64,000 bases of DNA, taken from Flavobacterium luminosum (GTDB lineage: Bacteria > Bacteroidota > Bacteroidia > Flavobacteriales > Flavobacteriaceae). Under the pieces are notes generated by a model. The model did no database searches and had not been told where the DNA came from. It was given only the letters and a program-made list of their open reading frames with translations. The stretch covers positions 341,859 to 405,858 of the forward strand of contig NZ_JAMLJM010000002.1 of NCBI RefSeq assembly GCF_023635005.1, read 5' to 3'. Shown here in pieces: positions 1 to 7,802 of this stretch. A program made the translations under genes and the position numbers. The first letter of the stretch is position 1, and the number at the start of each line of letters is the position of its first letter.

Positions 1-252
1 TACTTTTTGGAATTCTTCAATACGAATAATTCCTTCAATTCCCATGTTTTGAGTGATTTCAACAGCATTGGTACTCCACGGAGTAATCATAGCTGCACGA
101 GGTCCAACAAAAAAATCCGTCAATACGGATTTTTCTATTTTATGTGCGTGGCCAAAAAGCCAGTTTAATTTGTTGATGTCTTCTGTCGATAAGTCATGTT
201 GCGTTTGTACCGCAAAAACCGTATTGGATTGGTTTCCGAAGAAATGAATCAT
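1..252 (-). CDS. purL: Phosphoribosylformylglycinamidine synthase, N-terminal part (runs off the left edge)
   Basis: Reading the minus strand from ATG at 252-250 gives 84 codons open to the edge, beginning MIHFFGNQSNTVFAVQTQ and containing VGPRAAMITPWSTNAVEIT. I recognise this as the start of the long (about 1200-residue) PurL, which makes formylglycinamidine ribonucleotide from FGAR, glutamine and ATP in de novo purine synthesis. Only the N-terminal domain is present; the synthetase and glutaminase parts lie outside. A -7 promoter box lies about 30 bases upstream of the ATG. An open frame on the opposite strand (53-247) is its shadow. Confidence 0.88.
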   Translation of the reverse strand, partial: MIHFFGNQSNTVFAVQTQHDLSTEDINKLNWLFGHAHKIEKSVLTDFFVGPRAAMITPWSTNAVEITQNMGIEGIIRIEEFQKV

Positions 253-278
253 GTTGTGTTGTTGTTGTGTTTGTTTTG

Positions 279-305
279 CAAATTTACTATTTCACTTTTG
301 AAATA
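279..305 (-). promoter_or_regulatory. purL promoter -7 box with adjoining inverted repeat
   Basis: On the minus strand TAAATTTG (286-279) matches the Bacteroidota -7 consensus TAnnTTTG, about 27 bases before the purL ATG. Immediately upstream, 288-305 holds TATTTCA-CTTT-TGAAATA, a perfect 7-bp inverted repeat inside the promoter spacer. A repressor site is one reading; no known purine operator is recognised. Confidence 0.45.
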
Positions 306-324
306 CGAAGCGCTTTTTAAAAAA

Positions 325-1686
325 TTATTTACAAGTATTGATGGGTAAAATTTCCCAATTGCTTTTATTGAAGTTTGTGCTAGGGATAGCGTTGCTTTTT
401 TTTCGCTTTAGGGTCTCATTTTCCGAGAATATTTTGGCGTCATTAAAAGTACCCAAACAATCAATTAATTTGTCATTTAAAAATAAACCAATAGGATCGT
501 TGCCATTAAATTCGAGTTCGGTTGACTCTAATCGTAAGCTATTGGAATAGGAACAATTGAGTTGCGATTTTGGATGCAGTATGATTAAACTTTGGTTAGG
601 CGCTAATTTACTTTTGACTTTTAGTCCGTTAGACCAACCACCTTTGCCATTGGTCTGTTTTTTTATCGTGTAATTTCCTAAATCAATTGACTTCGAAGTT
701 CCATTGGTAATAATCAATGCTTTATTGTTTCCAGAACCTTCAATGTAGGCCGAAAAATATACATTCCCAGTCGTATTATTTGGTGTAGCGATGATAGGAG
801 GAGAGGTTTTAGTTTTCTGAATACTTTTGGTATTGGTTTGATTTATTGTTGTCTTTTTAGAAGTATTGGTTTTTACCACCGAAGCCTTACCCCAAATTTT
901 CTCTACGAATTCAGGATGATCAATAAATGGGTTTCTATTTCCTTGTCTTTTATAAATGGCATTATTTCGTTTCTTCTCTCGTTCACTTACTGGATCCATT
1001 TTATGCCATTGAAGCAACATATTTTTGAAGGCTTCTGTAAAAACTTGATGATTCGTACCGTTGAACATATCATAGTTATAACCAGCAACTTTATTTTCAT
1101 AGCAGGTCGCAAAATAAAAATACATACGAGCGATATCGCCTTTGAATTCATTAATAGGTTCAAAAACGATTCCTTTGTATCCGTTTATGGCGCTGGAGCC
1201 CAATTTACTTCCATTTTCTGATGTCCATTTAGCCGAAGCCACGTTTCCGTGTGGAAAATTACTTCGTTTACCGTTTACTTTTCCGTCCGTAGGAGGAATA
1301 AAATGAGCATCGGAAACCATAGGAGCAGCAGAATTGAAAACAGATTGCGGGATGATATGTTCTCGATTGTAACAGTCGCCTTCAGCAGAATAAATGCCAC
1401 ATTGGTTGGAACCCATCTTAAAAATGTAAGGATCTTTTCCTCTTGGATTTTCAGAATACATGTCTAAGACAGATTGGTCTTTCTCATAAAAATCATCAAT
1501 ATCAGAAGTTTTATAGGTTTGCCATAATCCACCATAGCCTAAATCTTTATGCTTACTGATTATTTTGTGCAGTTGGGTTTTGAGTGTATAACCAGAGCCA
1601 GTAGCCGTATTATAATACCCCGCTGGAGCTTGAGAGTTAGCTAAAAAAAAGCTTAGTAATGTTACTAAGATTAATCTTGGTTTCAT
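325..1686 (-). CDS. Secreted endonuclease I family protein with C-terminal lamin-tail domain
   Basis: A 453-residue protein with an N-terminal signal peptide (cleavage near ANSQA). Residues about 20-270 form an endonuclease I (EndA/NucM) domain: the DCYNREHIIPQS motif carries the catalytic His and metal-binding region, followed by PPTDGKVNGKR and NRNPFIDHPEFVEKIWG. After a Thr/Lys/Asn-rich linker (about 270-305), residues about 310-430 resemble a lamin-tail (LTD) beta domain (SAYIEGSGNNKALIITN). Family members cut DNA non-specifically, usually outside the cytoplasm. No type IX C-terminal sorting domain is visible, unlike the paralogue directly upstream (1758-2972). A terminator separates the two, so this gene probably has its own promoter, which I could not place. 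Confidence 0.85.
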   Translation of the reverse strand: MKPRLILVTLLSFFLANSQAPAGYYNTATGSGYTLKTQLHKIISKHKDLGYGGLWQTYKTSDIDDFYEKDQSVLDMYSENPRGKDPYIFKMGSNQCGIYSAEGDCYNREHIIPQSVFNSAAPMVSDAHFIPPTDGKVNGKRSNFPHGNVASAKWTSENGSKLGSSAINGYKGIVFEPINEFKGDIARMYFYFATCYENKVAGYNYDMFNGTNHQVFTEAFKNMLLQWHKMDPVSEREKKRNNAIYKRQGNRNPFIDHPEFVEKIWGKASVVKTNTSKKTTINQTNTKSIQKTKTSPPIIATPNNTTGNVYFSAYIEGSGNNKALIITNGTSKSIDLGNYTIKKQTNGKGGWSNGLKVKSKLAPNQSLIILHPKSQLNCSYSNSLRLESTELEFNGNDPIGLFLNDKLIDCLGTFNDAKIFSENETLKRKKSNAIPSTNFNKSNWEILPINTCK

Positions 1687-1723
1687 TAGGTAGTTTAGTT
1701 TAGTTCTTGTTGGTTTGAAATTT

Positions 1724-1754
1724 ATGAAAAAAAGCGGTCTCTACAGACCGCTTT
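1724..1754 (-). terminator. Rho-independent terminator between the two endonuclease I genes
   Basis: AAAGCGGTCT (1731-1740) and AGACCGCTTT (1745-1754) form a 10-bp stem with a 4-base loop. On the minus strand the stem is followed by a T-rich run, so it ends transcription of the 1758-2972 gene. Confidence 0.8.
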
Positions 1755-1757
1755 AGA

Positions 1758-2972
1758 TTAATTGATAACAATTTTTTCAACAATTGATTGTGTATTTTTA
1801 GAAATTCTTACAAAATATATTCCTTTTTGAACGTTGTTAATTTCGATATTGTTTTTGTTGTTTTCTTTAGCCGAAAAAACCTTTTGTCCTAACGTGTTGA
1901 AAATTTCGATACTATAATCACCATATTCTTTAAAGTCGATAGTGAAATTTCCATTTGATGGGTTAGGATAGATAGATGTTTTTTCTTTTAAAGCAAAATT
2001 ATCATTACTTAGTTTAGTACATTCAGTAGACCAGATTTGACAAACATATTCAGGATGATCGATGAAAGGATTTCTGTTTGATTGATAATTAAATGCTGCA
2101 TCATTTCTTTTAATTTCTTTTAAACTAACAGGATCTTGTAAATGCCAAGTTAAAAGAATATTGATGAAAGTTGGACTAAATACTTTGTTTGTTGATCCAT
2201 CAAACATTACTCTAGCATCAACGGTAGTGTATAAACTATATAATTCATCCATATCATCTTCGTAGCGTGTTGCAAAATATAAGAATACACGGGCTATATC
2301 TCCTTTAAATTTGTCAATAGGTTCAAAAACAGTTCCTGAATATCCTATAGCATATCCCGAATTAGAAGCATTTCCTAATTTAGATCCATTAGAAGAAGTA
2401 TAACTTGCTGTATTTCCAACTTTGCCAAAAGGAAAATCAGCTCTCATTCCGTTTACTTTGCCATCGGTTGGATAAACATGTTGAATGTCAGTTTTCATGA
2501 TTAAATATTTAGATAGTTGTGGTCCTGAATTATTATGGCCAAAATAAGATTGAGGAATTAGATGTTCTCTATTATAGCAATCTCCTTCATTAACGTAGGA
2601 GCCACATTGCCCATTATTTCCACCAGATGCAGTATTAAAGTTGAAATTGTAAGTGTCTGGACCATTTGGATTTTCCGTATATATATCAACTATTGTATTG
2701 TCATCTTCATAACCAATACCCATATCTCTGTCTGTAGTACCATAAGCTGACCAAAGTCCATTATTCGTGGTGTTTGTTCCTGTTCCATAACCTTTATCTA
2801 CATGAAAATATTCGGGTGATAAACCGTCATTATTACTGTTGATTATTTTTTTTAATTGGGTTTTAAGAGCCCAGCCTGATAAACCATTTGCAGAATCATA
2901 ATATCCAGTAGGAATTTGAGCTATCCCAAGAAAGGAACTCAACAAAACGATTAAGAAGTAATTTTTTTTCAT
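1758..2972 (-). CDS. Endonuclease I family nuclease with type IX secretion (type A) sorting domain
   Basis: 404 residues: signal peptide (about 1-18, ending LGIAQ), endonuclease I domain (about 20-320) with DCYNREHLIPQS, YPTDGKVNGMRADFPFG and NRNPFIDHPEYV, then a C-terminal domain of about 72 residues starting SIYPNPSNGNFTIDF and ending GIYFVRISKN...KIVIN. That last domain is the usual type A sorting signal read by the Por/type IX secretion system, so the nuclease should be released or surface-anchored. Close paralogue of the downstream gene but with a different C-terminus. It starts 26 bases after the methyltransferase stop, so co-transcription with 2999-4213 is possible. Confidence 0.9.
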   Translation of the reverse strand: MKKNYFLIVLLSSFLGIAQIPTGYYDSANGLSGWALKTQLKKIINSNNDGLSPEYFHVDKGYGTGTNTTNNGLWSAYGTTDRDMGIGYEDDNTIVDIYTENPNGPDTYNFNFNTASGGNNGQCGSYVNEGDCYNREHLIPQSYFGHNNSGPQLSKYLIMKTDIQHVYPTDGKVNGMRADFPFGKVGNTASYTSSNGSKLGNASNSGYAIGYSGTVFEPIDKFKGDIARVFLYFATRYEDDMDELYSLYTTVDARVMFDGSTNKVFSPTFINILLTWHLQDPVSLKEIKRNDAAFNYQSNRNPFIDHPEYVCQIWSTECTKLSNDNFALKEKTSIYPNPSNGNFTIDFKEYGDYSIEIFNTLGQKVFSAKENNKNNIEINNVQKGIYFVRISKNTQSIVEKIVIN

Positions 2973-2998
2973 AAATATTTTGGTTTTTGGGGTTAAGG

Positions 2999-4213
2999 TT
3001 AAGATTTTCTTTCTAACAAAGCCATATAGAATCCGTCATACCCTGTTTCGTGAGCTAGGATTTTATGGTCTTCTACAAAGGTAAAATTTTTTCCGCTTTC
3101 TGTTGCTAGAAATTTTTGTATTTGTTCTTGATTTTCAGAAGGTAAGATAGAACAAGTAGCGTAAACCAATTTTCCTCCCGGTTTTACTATTTTCGAGTAA
3201 TTTTCTAAAACTTCTGCCTGTACTTTTTTGATGTTGTCTATGAATTCAGGTTGCAATTTCCATTTGCTATCGGGGTTACGTTTTAAAACACCCAAACCGC
3301 TACAAGGAGCGTCAATAAGAACTCTGTCCGCTTTTTCGTGTAGTTTTTTAATCGTTTTAGAACTTTCTATCACACGGGTTTCAATGTTGTGCACTCCGTT
3401 GCGGCGGGCACGTAATTTGAGCTGATTGAGTTTACTTTCATATAAATCTAAAGCAATCAATTGACCTTTATTTTCCATGATAGAAGCTAGGTGCAATGTT
3501 TTTCCACCCGCTCCTGCACAGGTGTCAACTACGCGCATTCCTGGTTTTACATCTAATAAAGGTGCTACCAATTGTGATGAAGCATCTTGAACTTCAAATA
3601 ATCCGTCTTTGAATTCTTGAGTTAAAAAAACATTAGCGCGTTCTTTTAAAACTAAGGCTTGAGGTTGATTCTTAATGTATTCCGTTTCGATATTCGCATC
3701 CATTAAACGGGCGCGAAGTTTATCTGGAGTTATTTTTAATGTATTGGTACGTAGAATTACTTTGGCTTGTTCGTTTTGTGCTTTAATTTCTTTTGTCCAA
3801 ACCACTTCTCCTAATTCTTTTACTCCTAAAGCATCCATCCAATCTGGAATAGATTCTTTGATGGCTCTGTTCTTTGACAATTCATCGAAACGACCTTTTA
3901 TTTTTCGTTCCGGTGTGCCTTGTAATTGTGTCCAATCCGGGATAGGGTAACCTCTTAGGACTGCCCAAGCCGCAAACATACGCCACAGATTATCACGGTT
4001 ATAAGGTTCTTTAACCTCTGCAATTTCGGCATATAAACGTTTCCAACGTACAATTTCATAGATGGTTTCCGCAACAAACTTACGGTCGGCGCTGCCCCAG
4101 CGTTTGTCCTTTTTCAAGGCTCTGGCTACTACTTTATCGGCGTATTCTCCTTCGTTAAAAATGGCATTTAGAGAGTCTATTGTGGTGTAAACCAAATTTC
4201 TATGTAATCGCAT
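2999..4213 (-). CDS. RsmB/NOP2/Sun-family RNA (cytosine-5) methyltransferase
   Basis: A 404-residue cytoplasmic SAM-dependent methyltransferase. Residues about 1-150 resemble the NusB-like/N1 RNA-binding region. The Rossmann core carries motif I DTCAGAGGKTLHLAS and, in the C-terminal half, the two cysteines typical of m5C enzymes: DAPCSGLGVL (motif IV) and YATCSILPSENQEQ (motif VI). Family members methylate 16S rRNA (RsmB, m5C967 in E. coli) or tRNA; which substrate applies here cannot be decided from sequence, so no symbol is given. The ATG at 4213 begins MRLHRNLVYTTIDSLN. Confidence 0.85.
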   Translation of the reverse strand: MRLHRNLVYTTIDSLNAIFNEGEYADKVVARALKKDKRWGSADRKFVAETIYEIVRWKRLYAEIAEVKEPYNRDNLWRMFAAWAVLRGYPIPDWTQLQGTPERKIKGRFDELSKNRAIKESIPDWMDALGVKELGEVVWTKEIKAQNEQAKVILRTNTLKITPDKLRARLMDANIETEYIKNQPQALVLKERANVFLTQEFKDGLFEVQDASSQLVAPLLDVKPGMRVVDTCAGAGGKTLHLASIMENKGQLIALDLYESKLNQLKLRARRNGVHNIETRVIESSKTIKKLHEKADRVLIDAPCSGLGVLKRNPDSKWKLQPEFIDNIKKVQAEVLENYSKIVKPGGKLVYATCSILPSENQEQIQKFLATESGKNFTFVEDHKILAHETGYDGFYMALLERKS

Positions 4214-4302
4214 GTTGTTAATTTTGAGCGTGCAAAGATACTATAAAGTTTTAAGTTTAAGGTTTAGAGCTTAAAGTTTTTTGCTATTATACAGAATAAA
4301 TG

Positions 4303-4385
4303 GTGTGTTCATACGGCGAATTGCGTTAACGGGTGAAGCTAGCTACCGTGTAGCGCGAAACACGTGGCCCGAAGGGAAACGCCCA
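4303..4385. other. GC-richer structured intergenic element upstream of lpdA
   Basis: This stretch is markedly GC-richer than the flanking AT-rich DNA and holds several short hairpins: CGTGT (4347-4351) with ACACG (4360-4364), a self-complementary GCTAGC, GTTAAC, and CCCGAAGGG (4368-4376). It lies just upstream of the lpdA promoter. A related string (TAGCGCGACCTGAAG) occurs near 21200, which suggests a dispersed repeat rather than an lpdA-specific leader. Confidence 0.4.
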
Positions 4386-4402
4386 AATAATTGTTTAGAA
4401 TA

Positions 4403-4434
4403 TTTGAGAACTCTATATTAATTATGTACTTTTG
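4403..4434 (+). promoter_or_regulatory. lpdA promoter (-33 TTTG, -7 TACTTTTG)
   Basis: TTTG at 4403-4406 and TACTTTTG at 4427-4434 are 20 bases apart, matching the Bacteroidota housekeeping promoter. It places transcription start near 4441 and so rules out the longer in-frame start at 4391, supporting the ATG at 4463. Confidence 0.65.
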
Positions 4435-4462
4435 GACTCAAATTTTGAAAAATTATCATTTT

Positions 4463-5851
4463 ATGAAATACGATATCATAGTTTTAGGAAGTGGTCCTGG
4501 TGGTTATGTTACTGCTATTAGAGCATCACAATTAGGCTTTAAAGTAGCCGTTATCGAAAAAGAAAATTTGGGTGGAATTTGTTTGAATTGGGGTTGTATT
4601 CCAACGAAAGCGTTATTGAAATCGGCTCAAGTTTTTGATTACCTAAAACATGCTTCTGATTATGGATTAACCGTTAAGGAATTTGATAAAGATTTTAATG
4701 CGGTGATTGCACGTTCTCGTTCCGTAGCTGATGGAATGAGCAAAGGTGTTCAATTCTTAATGAAAAAGAATAAAATTGACGTTATTGATGGTTTTGGAAA
4801 AGTAAAACCAGGAAAAAAAGTAGACGTTACTACTGCTGATGGTAAAGTTACCGAATATTCGGCAGATCATATTATTATTGCTACTGGAGCGCGTTCTCGT
4901 GAATTACCTAACTTACCTCAAGATGGTAAAAAAGTAATAGGATACCGCCAAGCTATGACTTTAGCGGAGCAACCAAAGAAAATGATTGTGGTTGGTTCTG
5001 GTGCGATTGGAGTGGAGTTTGCTCATTTCTACAACACTATGGGAACGGAAGTAACCATTGTAGAATTCATGCCAAACATTGTTCCGGTGGAAGACGAAGA
5101 TATCTCTAAACAATTTGAGCGTTCTTTGAAAAAATCAGGAATCAACATTATGACTAATTCTTCAGTAGAAAGAATTGATACGTCTGGTGAGGGTGTTAAA
5201 GCTTTTGTGAAAACGGCTAAAGGAGAGGAAGTTTTAGAAGCGGATATTTTATTATCTGCAGTTGGAATTAAATCGAACATCGAGAACATTGGTTTAGAAG
5301 AGGTAGGAATTGCTACCGATAGAGATAAAATTTTAGTGAATGCTTATTACCAAACTAATGTACCGGGTTACTATGCAATTGGTGACGTAGTTCCAGGTCA
5401 AGCATTAGCTCACGTGGCTTCAGCAGAAGGAATCTTATGTGTGGAAAAAATCGCAGGATTACATGTTGAGGCATTAGACTATGGAAACATTCCAGGTTGT
5501 ACATATGCTACCCCTGAAATTGCTTCGGTAGGTTTAACAGAAAAGCAAGCTAAAGAAAAAGGTTACGAAATTAAAGTGGGTAAATTTCCATTTACTGCTT
5601 CTGGTAAAGCAAAAGCAGCGGGTACTCCTGACGGTTTTGTGAAAGTAATTTTCGATGCAAAATACGGCGAATGGTTAGGTTGTCACATGATTGGTGCTGG
5701 AGTTACCGATATGATTGCAGAAGCAGTTGTAGCGCGTAAACTAGAAACTACGGGACACGAAATCTTAAAAGCAGTGCATCCTCACCCAACGATGAGTGAA
5801 GCAGTAATGGAAGCAGTTGCCGATGCTTATGGTGAAGTGATTCACTTATAA
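4463..5851 (+). CDS. lpdA: Dihydrolipoyl dehydrogenase (E3)
   Basis: 462 residues from the ATG at 4463, chosen because the earlier start at 4391 lies upstream of the promoter and because MKYDIIVLGSGPGGY is the standard N-terminus. FAD-binding GSGPGGY, redox-active pair Cys40/Cys45 in GGICLNWGCIPTKAL, NAD-binding VVGSGAIGVEFA, second FAD motif YAIGDV and the C-terminal His-Glu catalytic region HPHPTMSEAVMEA are all present. E3 reoxidises dihydrolipoamide in pyruvate, 2-oxoglutarate and branched-chain 2-oxoacid dehydrogenases. It stands alone here; the fused E1 at 22715-25117 is a plausible partner complex. Followed by a strong terminator. Confidence 0.95.
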   Translation: MKYDIIVLGSGPGGYVTAIRASQLGFKVAVIEKENLGGICLNWGCIPTKALLKSAQVFDYLKHASDYGLTVKEFDKDFNAVIARSRSVADGMSKGVQFLMKKNKIDVIDGFGKVKPGKKVDVTTADGKVTEYSADHIIIATGARSRELPNLPQDGKKVIGYRQAMTLAEQPKKMIVVGSGAIGVEFAHFYNTMGTEVTIVEFMPNIVPVEDEDISKQFERSLKKSGINIMTNSSVERIDTSGEGVKAFVKTAKGEEVLEADILLSAVGIKSNIENIGLEEVGIATDRDKILVNAYYQTNVPGYYAIGDVVPGQALAHVASAEGILCVEKIAGLHVEALDYGNIPGCTYATPEIASVGLTEKQAKEKGYEIKVGKFPFTASGKAKAAGTPDGFVKVIFDAKYGEWLGCHMIGAGVTDMIAEAVVARKLETTGHEILKAVHPHPTMSEAVMEAVADAYGEVIHL

Positions 5852-5878
5852 TCTTTTAGAATAAAAGAAATAGATAGA

Positions 5879-5910
5879 AAACCGATTTGTGTAAGCAAAT
5901 CGGTTTTTTT
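5879..5910 (+). terminator. Rho-independent terminator of lpdA
   Basis: AAACCGATTTG (5879-5889) and CAAATCGGTTT (5896-5906) form an 11-bp stem with a 6-base loop, followed by a T run, 27 bases after the lpdA stop. Confidence 0.9.
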
Positions 5911-6227
5911 GTGGTATCTCTTTTGTAATAAATGTTTTTTAAACGAAAATATAGTTTACATCGGGTTAGGGAATATAATTATCCTGATGAAAGAATCAAA
6001 AGATGTACGACGATTGCATGAAAGATGTACGACAATTAAGTAAAAGATGTACAGGAATTTTGTAATTGATGTACGGCAAATGAATTTATTGTATAGTTAA
6101 CTTAAAAATAGCGCCTATTATAGAAGAAAATGTAATATAATTTTCTTTAAAAAAGGTTCAAAAACAAAGCCGAAACCAAAAGTTGCTGTACGTCAGTTTT
6201 TTCACAACAGGTCTTGTAAATATCTTC
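5911..6227. other. Intergenic region lpdA-mlaE
   Basis: No gene found. It contains a weak inverted repeat (CATCGGG near 5959 with CCTGATG near 5982), the four-unit 22-bp repeat at 5999-6086, and a single further TGTACG-type word near 6187 just before the mla promoter. Confidence 0.6.
5999..6086 (+). repeat. Four tandem 22-bp iteron-like repeats
   Basis: The heptamer GATGTAC occurs at 6002, 6024, 6046 and 6068: exactly 22 bases apart each time. The unit consensus is roughly AAAGATGTACGRCAATT plus five variable bases. Units 1 and 2 are the most alike; unit 4 is the most diverged. Twenty-two bases is close to two helical turns, so all copies face the same side of the DNA. It could be a protein-binding array for mla control or a small decayed tandem repeat. 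Confidence 0.75.
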
Positions 6228-6256
6228 TTGCATCTTATTAAAAATCATTATATTTG
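6228..6256 (+). promoter_or_regulatory. mla operon promoter (-33 TTG, -7 TATATTTG)
   Basis: TTG at 6228-6230 and TATATTTG at 6249-6256 with an 18-base spacer fit the Bacteroidota promoter; predicted start is near 6263, about 14 bases before the ATG at 6277. Confidence 0.6.
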
Positions 6257-6276
6257 GAGGTAATAAGCGTTGCTTC

Positions 6277-7062
6277 ATGAAAAAATATTACACTACTCTT
6301 ACTGACGCTGTTCAAAATTTTCTTATCGAAGTAGGAGATATATCCTATTTCGCCGGACGTTTCTTTAAAGAAGTCGTAAAGCGACCTTTTGAATTTAACG
6401 AGTTTTTAAGGCAATGCTACAATATGGGGAATCGTTCTCTTCTATTGGTAGGCGTGACCGGTTTTATCATCGGTTTGGTGTTTACTTTGCAATCCCGACC
6501 TACTTTAATGGAATTTGGTGCGGTTTCTTGGATGCCTTCCATGGTTAGTATTTCCATTATTAGAGAGATTGGCCCTATTATAACGGCTTTGATTTGTGCG
6601 GGTAGAATCGGATCGGGGATTGGTGCCGAATTGGGTTCGATGAGAGTAACGGAGCAAATTGATGCTATGGAAGTATCGGGCACGAATCCTTATAAATACC
6701 TTGTGGTGACTCGAATTCTCGCTACTACGTTCATGTTACCTATTCTTATCATTGTAGGAGATGCGATTGCCATTTATGGTTCTTTTTTAGTGGAAAACCT
6801 AAAAGGGAATGTCTCTTTTCTATTGTATTTTAACCAAGTATTTGATGCCTTAGAGTTTAGTGATCTCATTCCAGCGACGATTAAATCGTTTTTCTTTGGA
6901 TTTGCCATAGGATTAGTGGGCTGTTACAAAGGGTATAATTGTAAAAAGGGAACTGCAGGAGTAGGGTTAGCCGCCAATTCGGCAGTAGTATATACTTCAA
7001 TGTTGTTGTTTGTGATTGACTTTATAGCGGTATTCGTTACCGATATATTTTATGATTTATAA
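6277..7062 (+). CDS. mlaE: MlaE-type ABC transporter permease
   Basis: 261 residues with about five to six hydrophobic helices and the MlaE/YrbE family core (GFIIGLVFTLQ, EIGPIITALICAGRIGSGIGAELGSM, TEQIDAMEVSGTNPYKYLV). It is the inner-membrane part of an MCE-type phospholipid/lipid transporter; the next two genes supply the ATPase and the MCE substrate-binding protein. The ATG at 6277 sits close behind a good promoter. The stop overlaps the start region of the ATPase gene, so translation is likely coupled. No MlaB or MlaC homologue follows, as is usual in Bacteroidota. Confidence 0.92.
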   Translation: MKKYYTTLTDAVQNFLIEVGDISYFAGRFFKEVVKRPFEFNEFLRQCYNMGNRSLLLVGVTGFIIGLVFTLQSRPTLMEFGAVSWMPSMVSISIIREIGPIITALICAGRIGSGIGAELGSMRVTEQIDAMEVSGTNPYKYLVVTRILATTFMLPILIIVGDAIAIYGSFLVENLKGNVSFLLYFNQVFDALEFSDLIPATIKSFFFGFAIGLVGCYKGYNCKKGTAGVGLAANSAVVYTSMLLFVIDFIAVFVTDIFYDL

Positions 7063-7795
7063 GATGGAACCTATAGTTGTTATAAAAGATCTTCGAAAAA
7101 GTTTTGGAACCAATCATGTTTTGGATGGTTTTAATATGGAATTACTTGAAGGAGAAAATCTAGTAGTTATGGGCAAATCAGGTTCCGGTAAATCGGTCAT
7201 GATTAAATGTCTCATTGGTCTAGAGCAACCGGATAGTGGTACTATTGAAGTGATGGGAAAAGATATCTCTAAATTGAACGATGATGAATTGGATGAAATT
7301 AGAACTGAAGTCGGTTTTCTTTTTCAGGGAAGTGCCCTTTATGATTCGATGTCGGTTCGAGAAAACTTAGAATTTCCTTTGCGAAGACATACCAAAAAGT
7401 TCGGAGTTATCGAAGATACCACTCCTTTAGTCATGGAAGCATTAAAAAGTGTGGGATTAGAACACGCGGTCGATTTGATGCCGAATGAACTCTCTGGGGG
7501 GATGAAGCGAAGAATTGCTTTAGCAAGAACATTAATTTTAAAGCCAAAGATTATTTTATACGACGAACCAACCACAGGATTGGATCCGATAACGTCTAAG
7601 GAAATCATATTGTTAATGCAAAACGTACAGAAAAAATATAAAACGTCTTCAATTATTATCACTCACGATGTAGATTGCGCCAGAGTAATTGCCAACCGAA
7701 TGATTCTATTGGTTGACGGGATTAATTACGCGGAAGGTTCTTTTGAAGACCTTTCGAATTCGGAAGATGTTAAAGTAAAAGCCTTTTTTAAATAG
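7052..7795 (+). CDS. mlaF: MlaF-type ABC transporter ATP-binding protein
   Basis: 247 residues from 7052, or 243 from the in-frame ATG at 7064 (MEPIVVIKDLRKSFG), which fits the family N-terminus better; the first overlaps mlaE by 11 bases, the second leaves one base. Walker A GKSGSGKS, Q-loop FLFQGSALYDSM, signature LSGGMKRRIALARTL, Walker B ILYDEPTTGLDP and H-loop THD are intact. It powers the MlaE permease for lipid movement between the membranes. The middle gene of a three-gene operon. Confidence 0.93.
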   Translation: MIYKMEPIVVIKDLRKSFGTNHVLDGFNMELLEGENLVVMGKSGSGKSVMIKCLIGLEQPDSGTIEVMGKDISKLNDDELDEIRTEVGFLFQGSALYDSMSVRENLEFPLRRHTKKFGVIEDTTPLVMEALKSVGLEHAVDLMPNELSGGMKRRIALARTLILKPKIILYDEPTTGLDPITSKEIILLMQNVQKKYKTSSIIITHDVDCARVIANRMILLVDGINYAEGSFEDLSNSEDVKVKAFFK

Positions 7796-7802
7796 TAGTG
7801 TT

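Noticed and set aside
53..247. 64-codon open frame on the plus strand at the left edge
   Set aside because: Fully overlapped by the purL N-terminus on the minus strand, which has recognisable protein sequence.
4391..4462. N-terminal extension of lpdA from 4391
   Set aside because: It lies across the promoter and would add 24 residues ahead of the conserved N-terminus.
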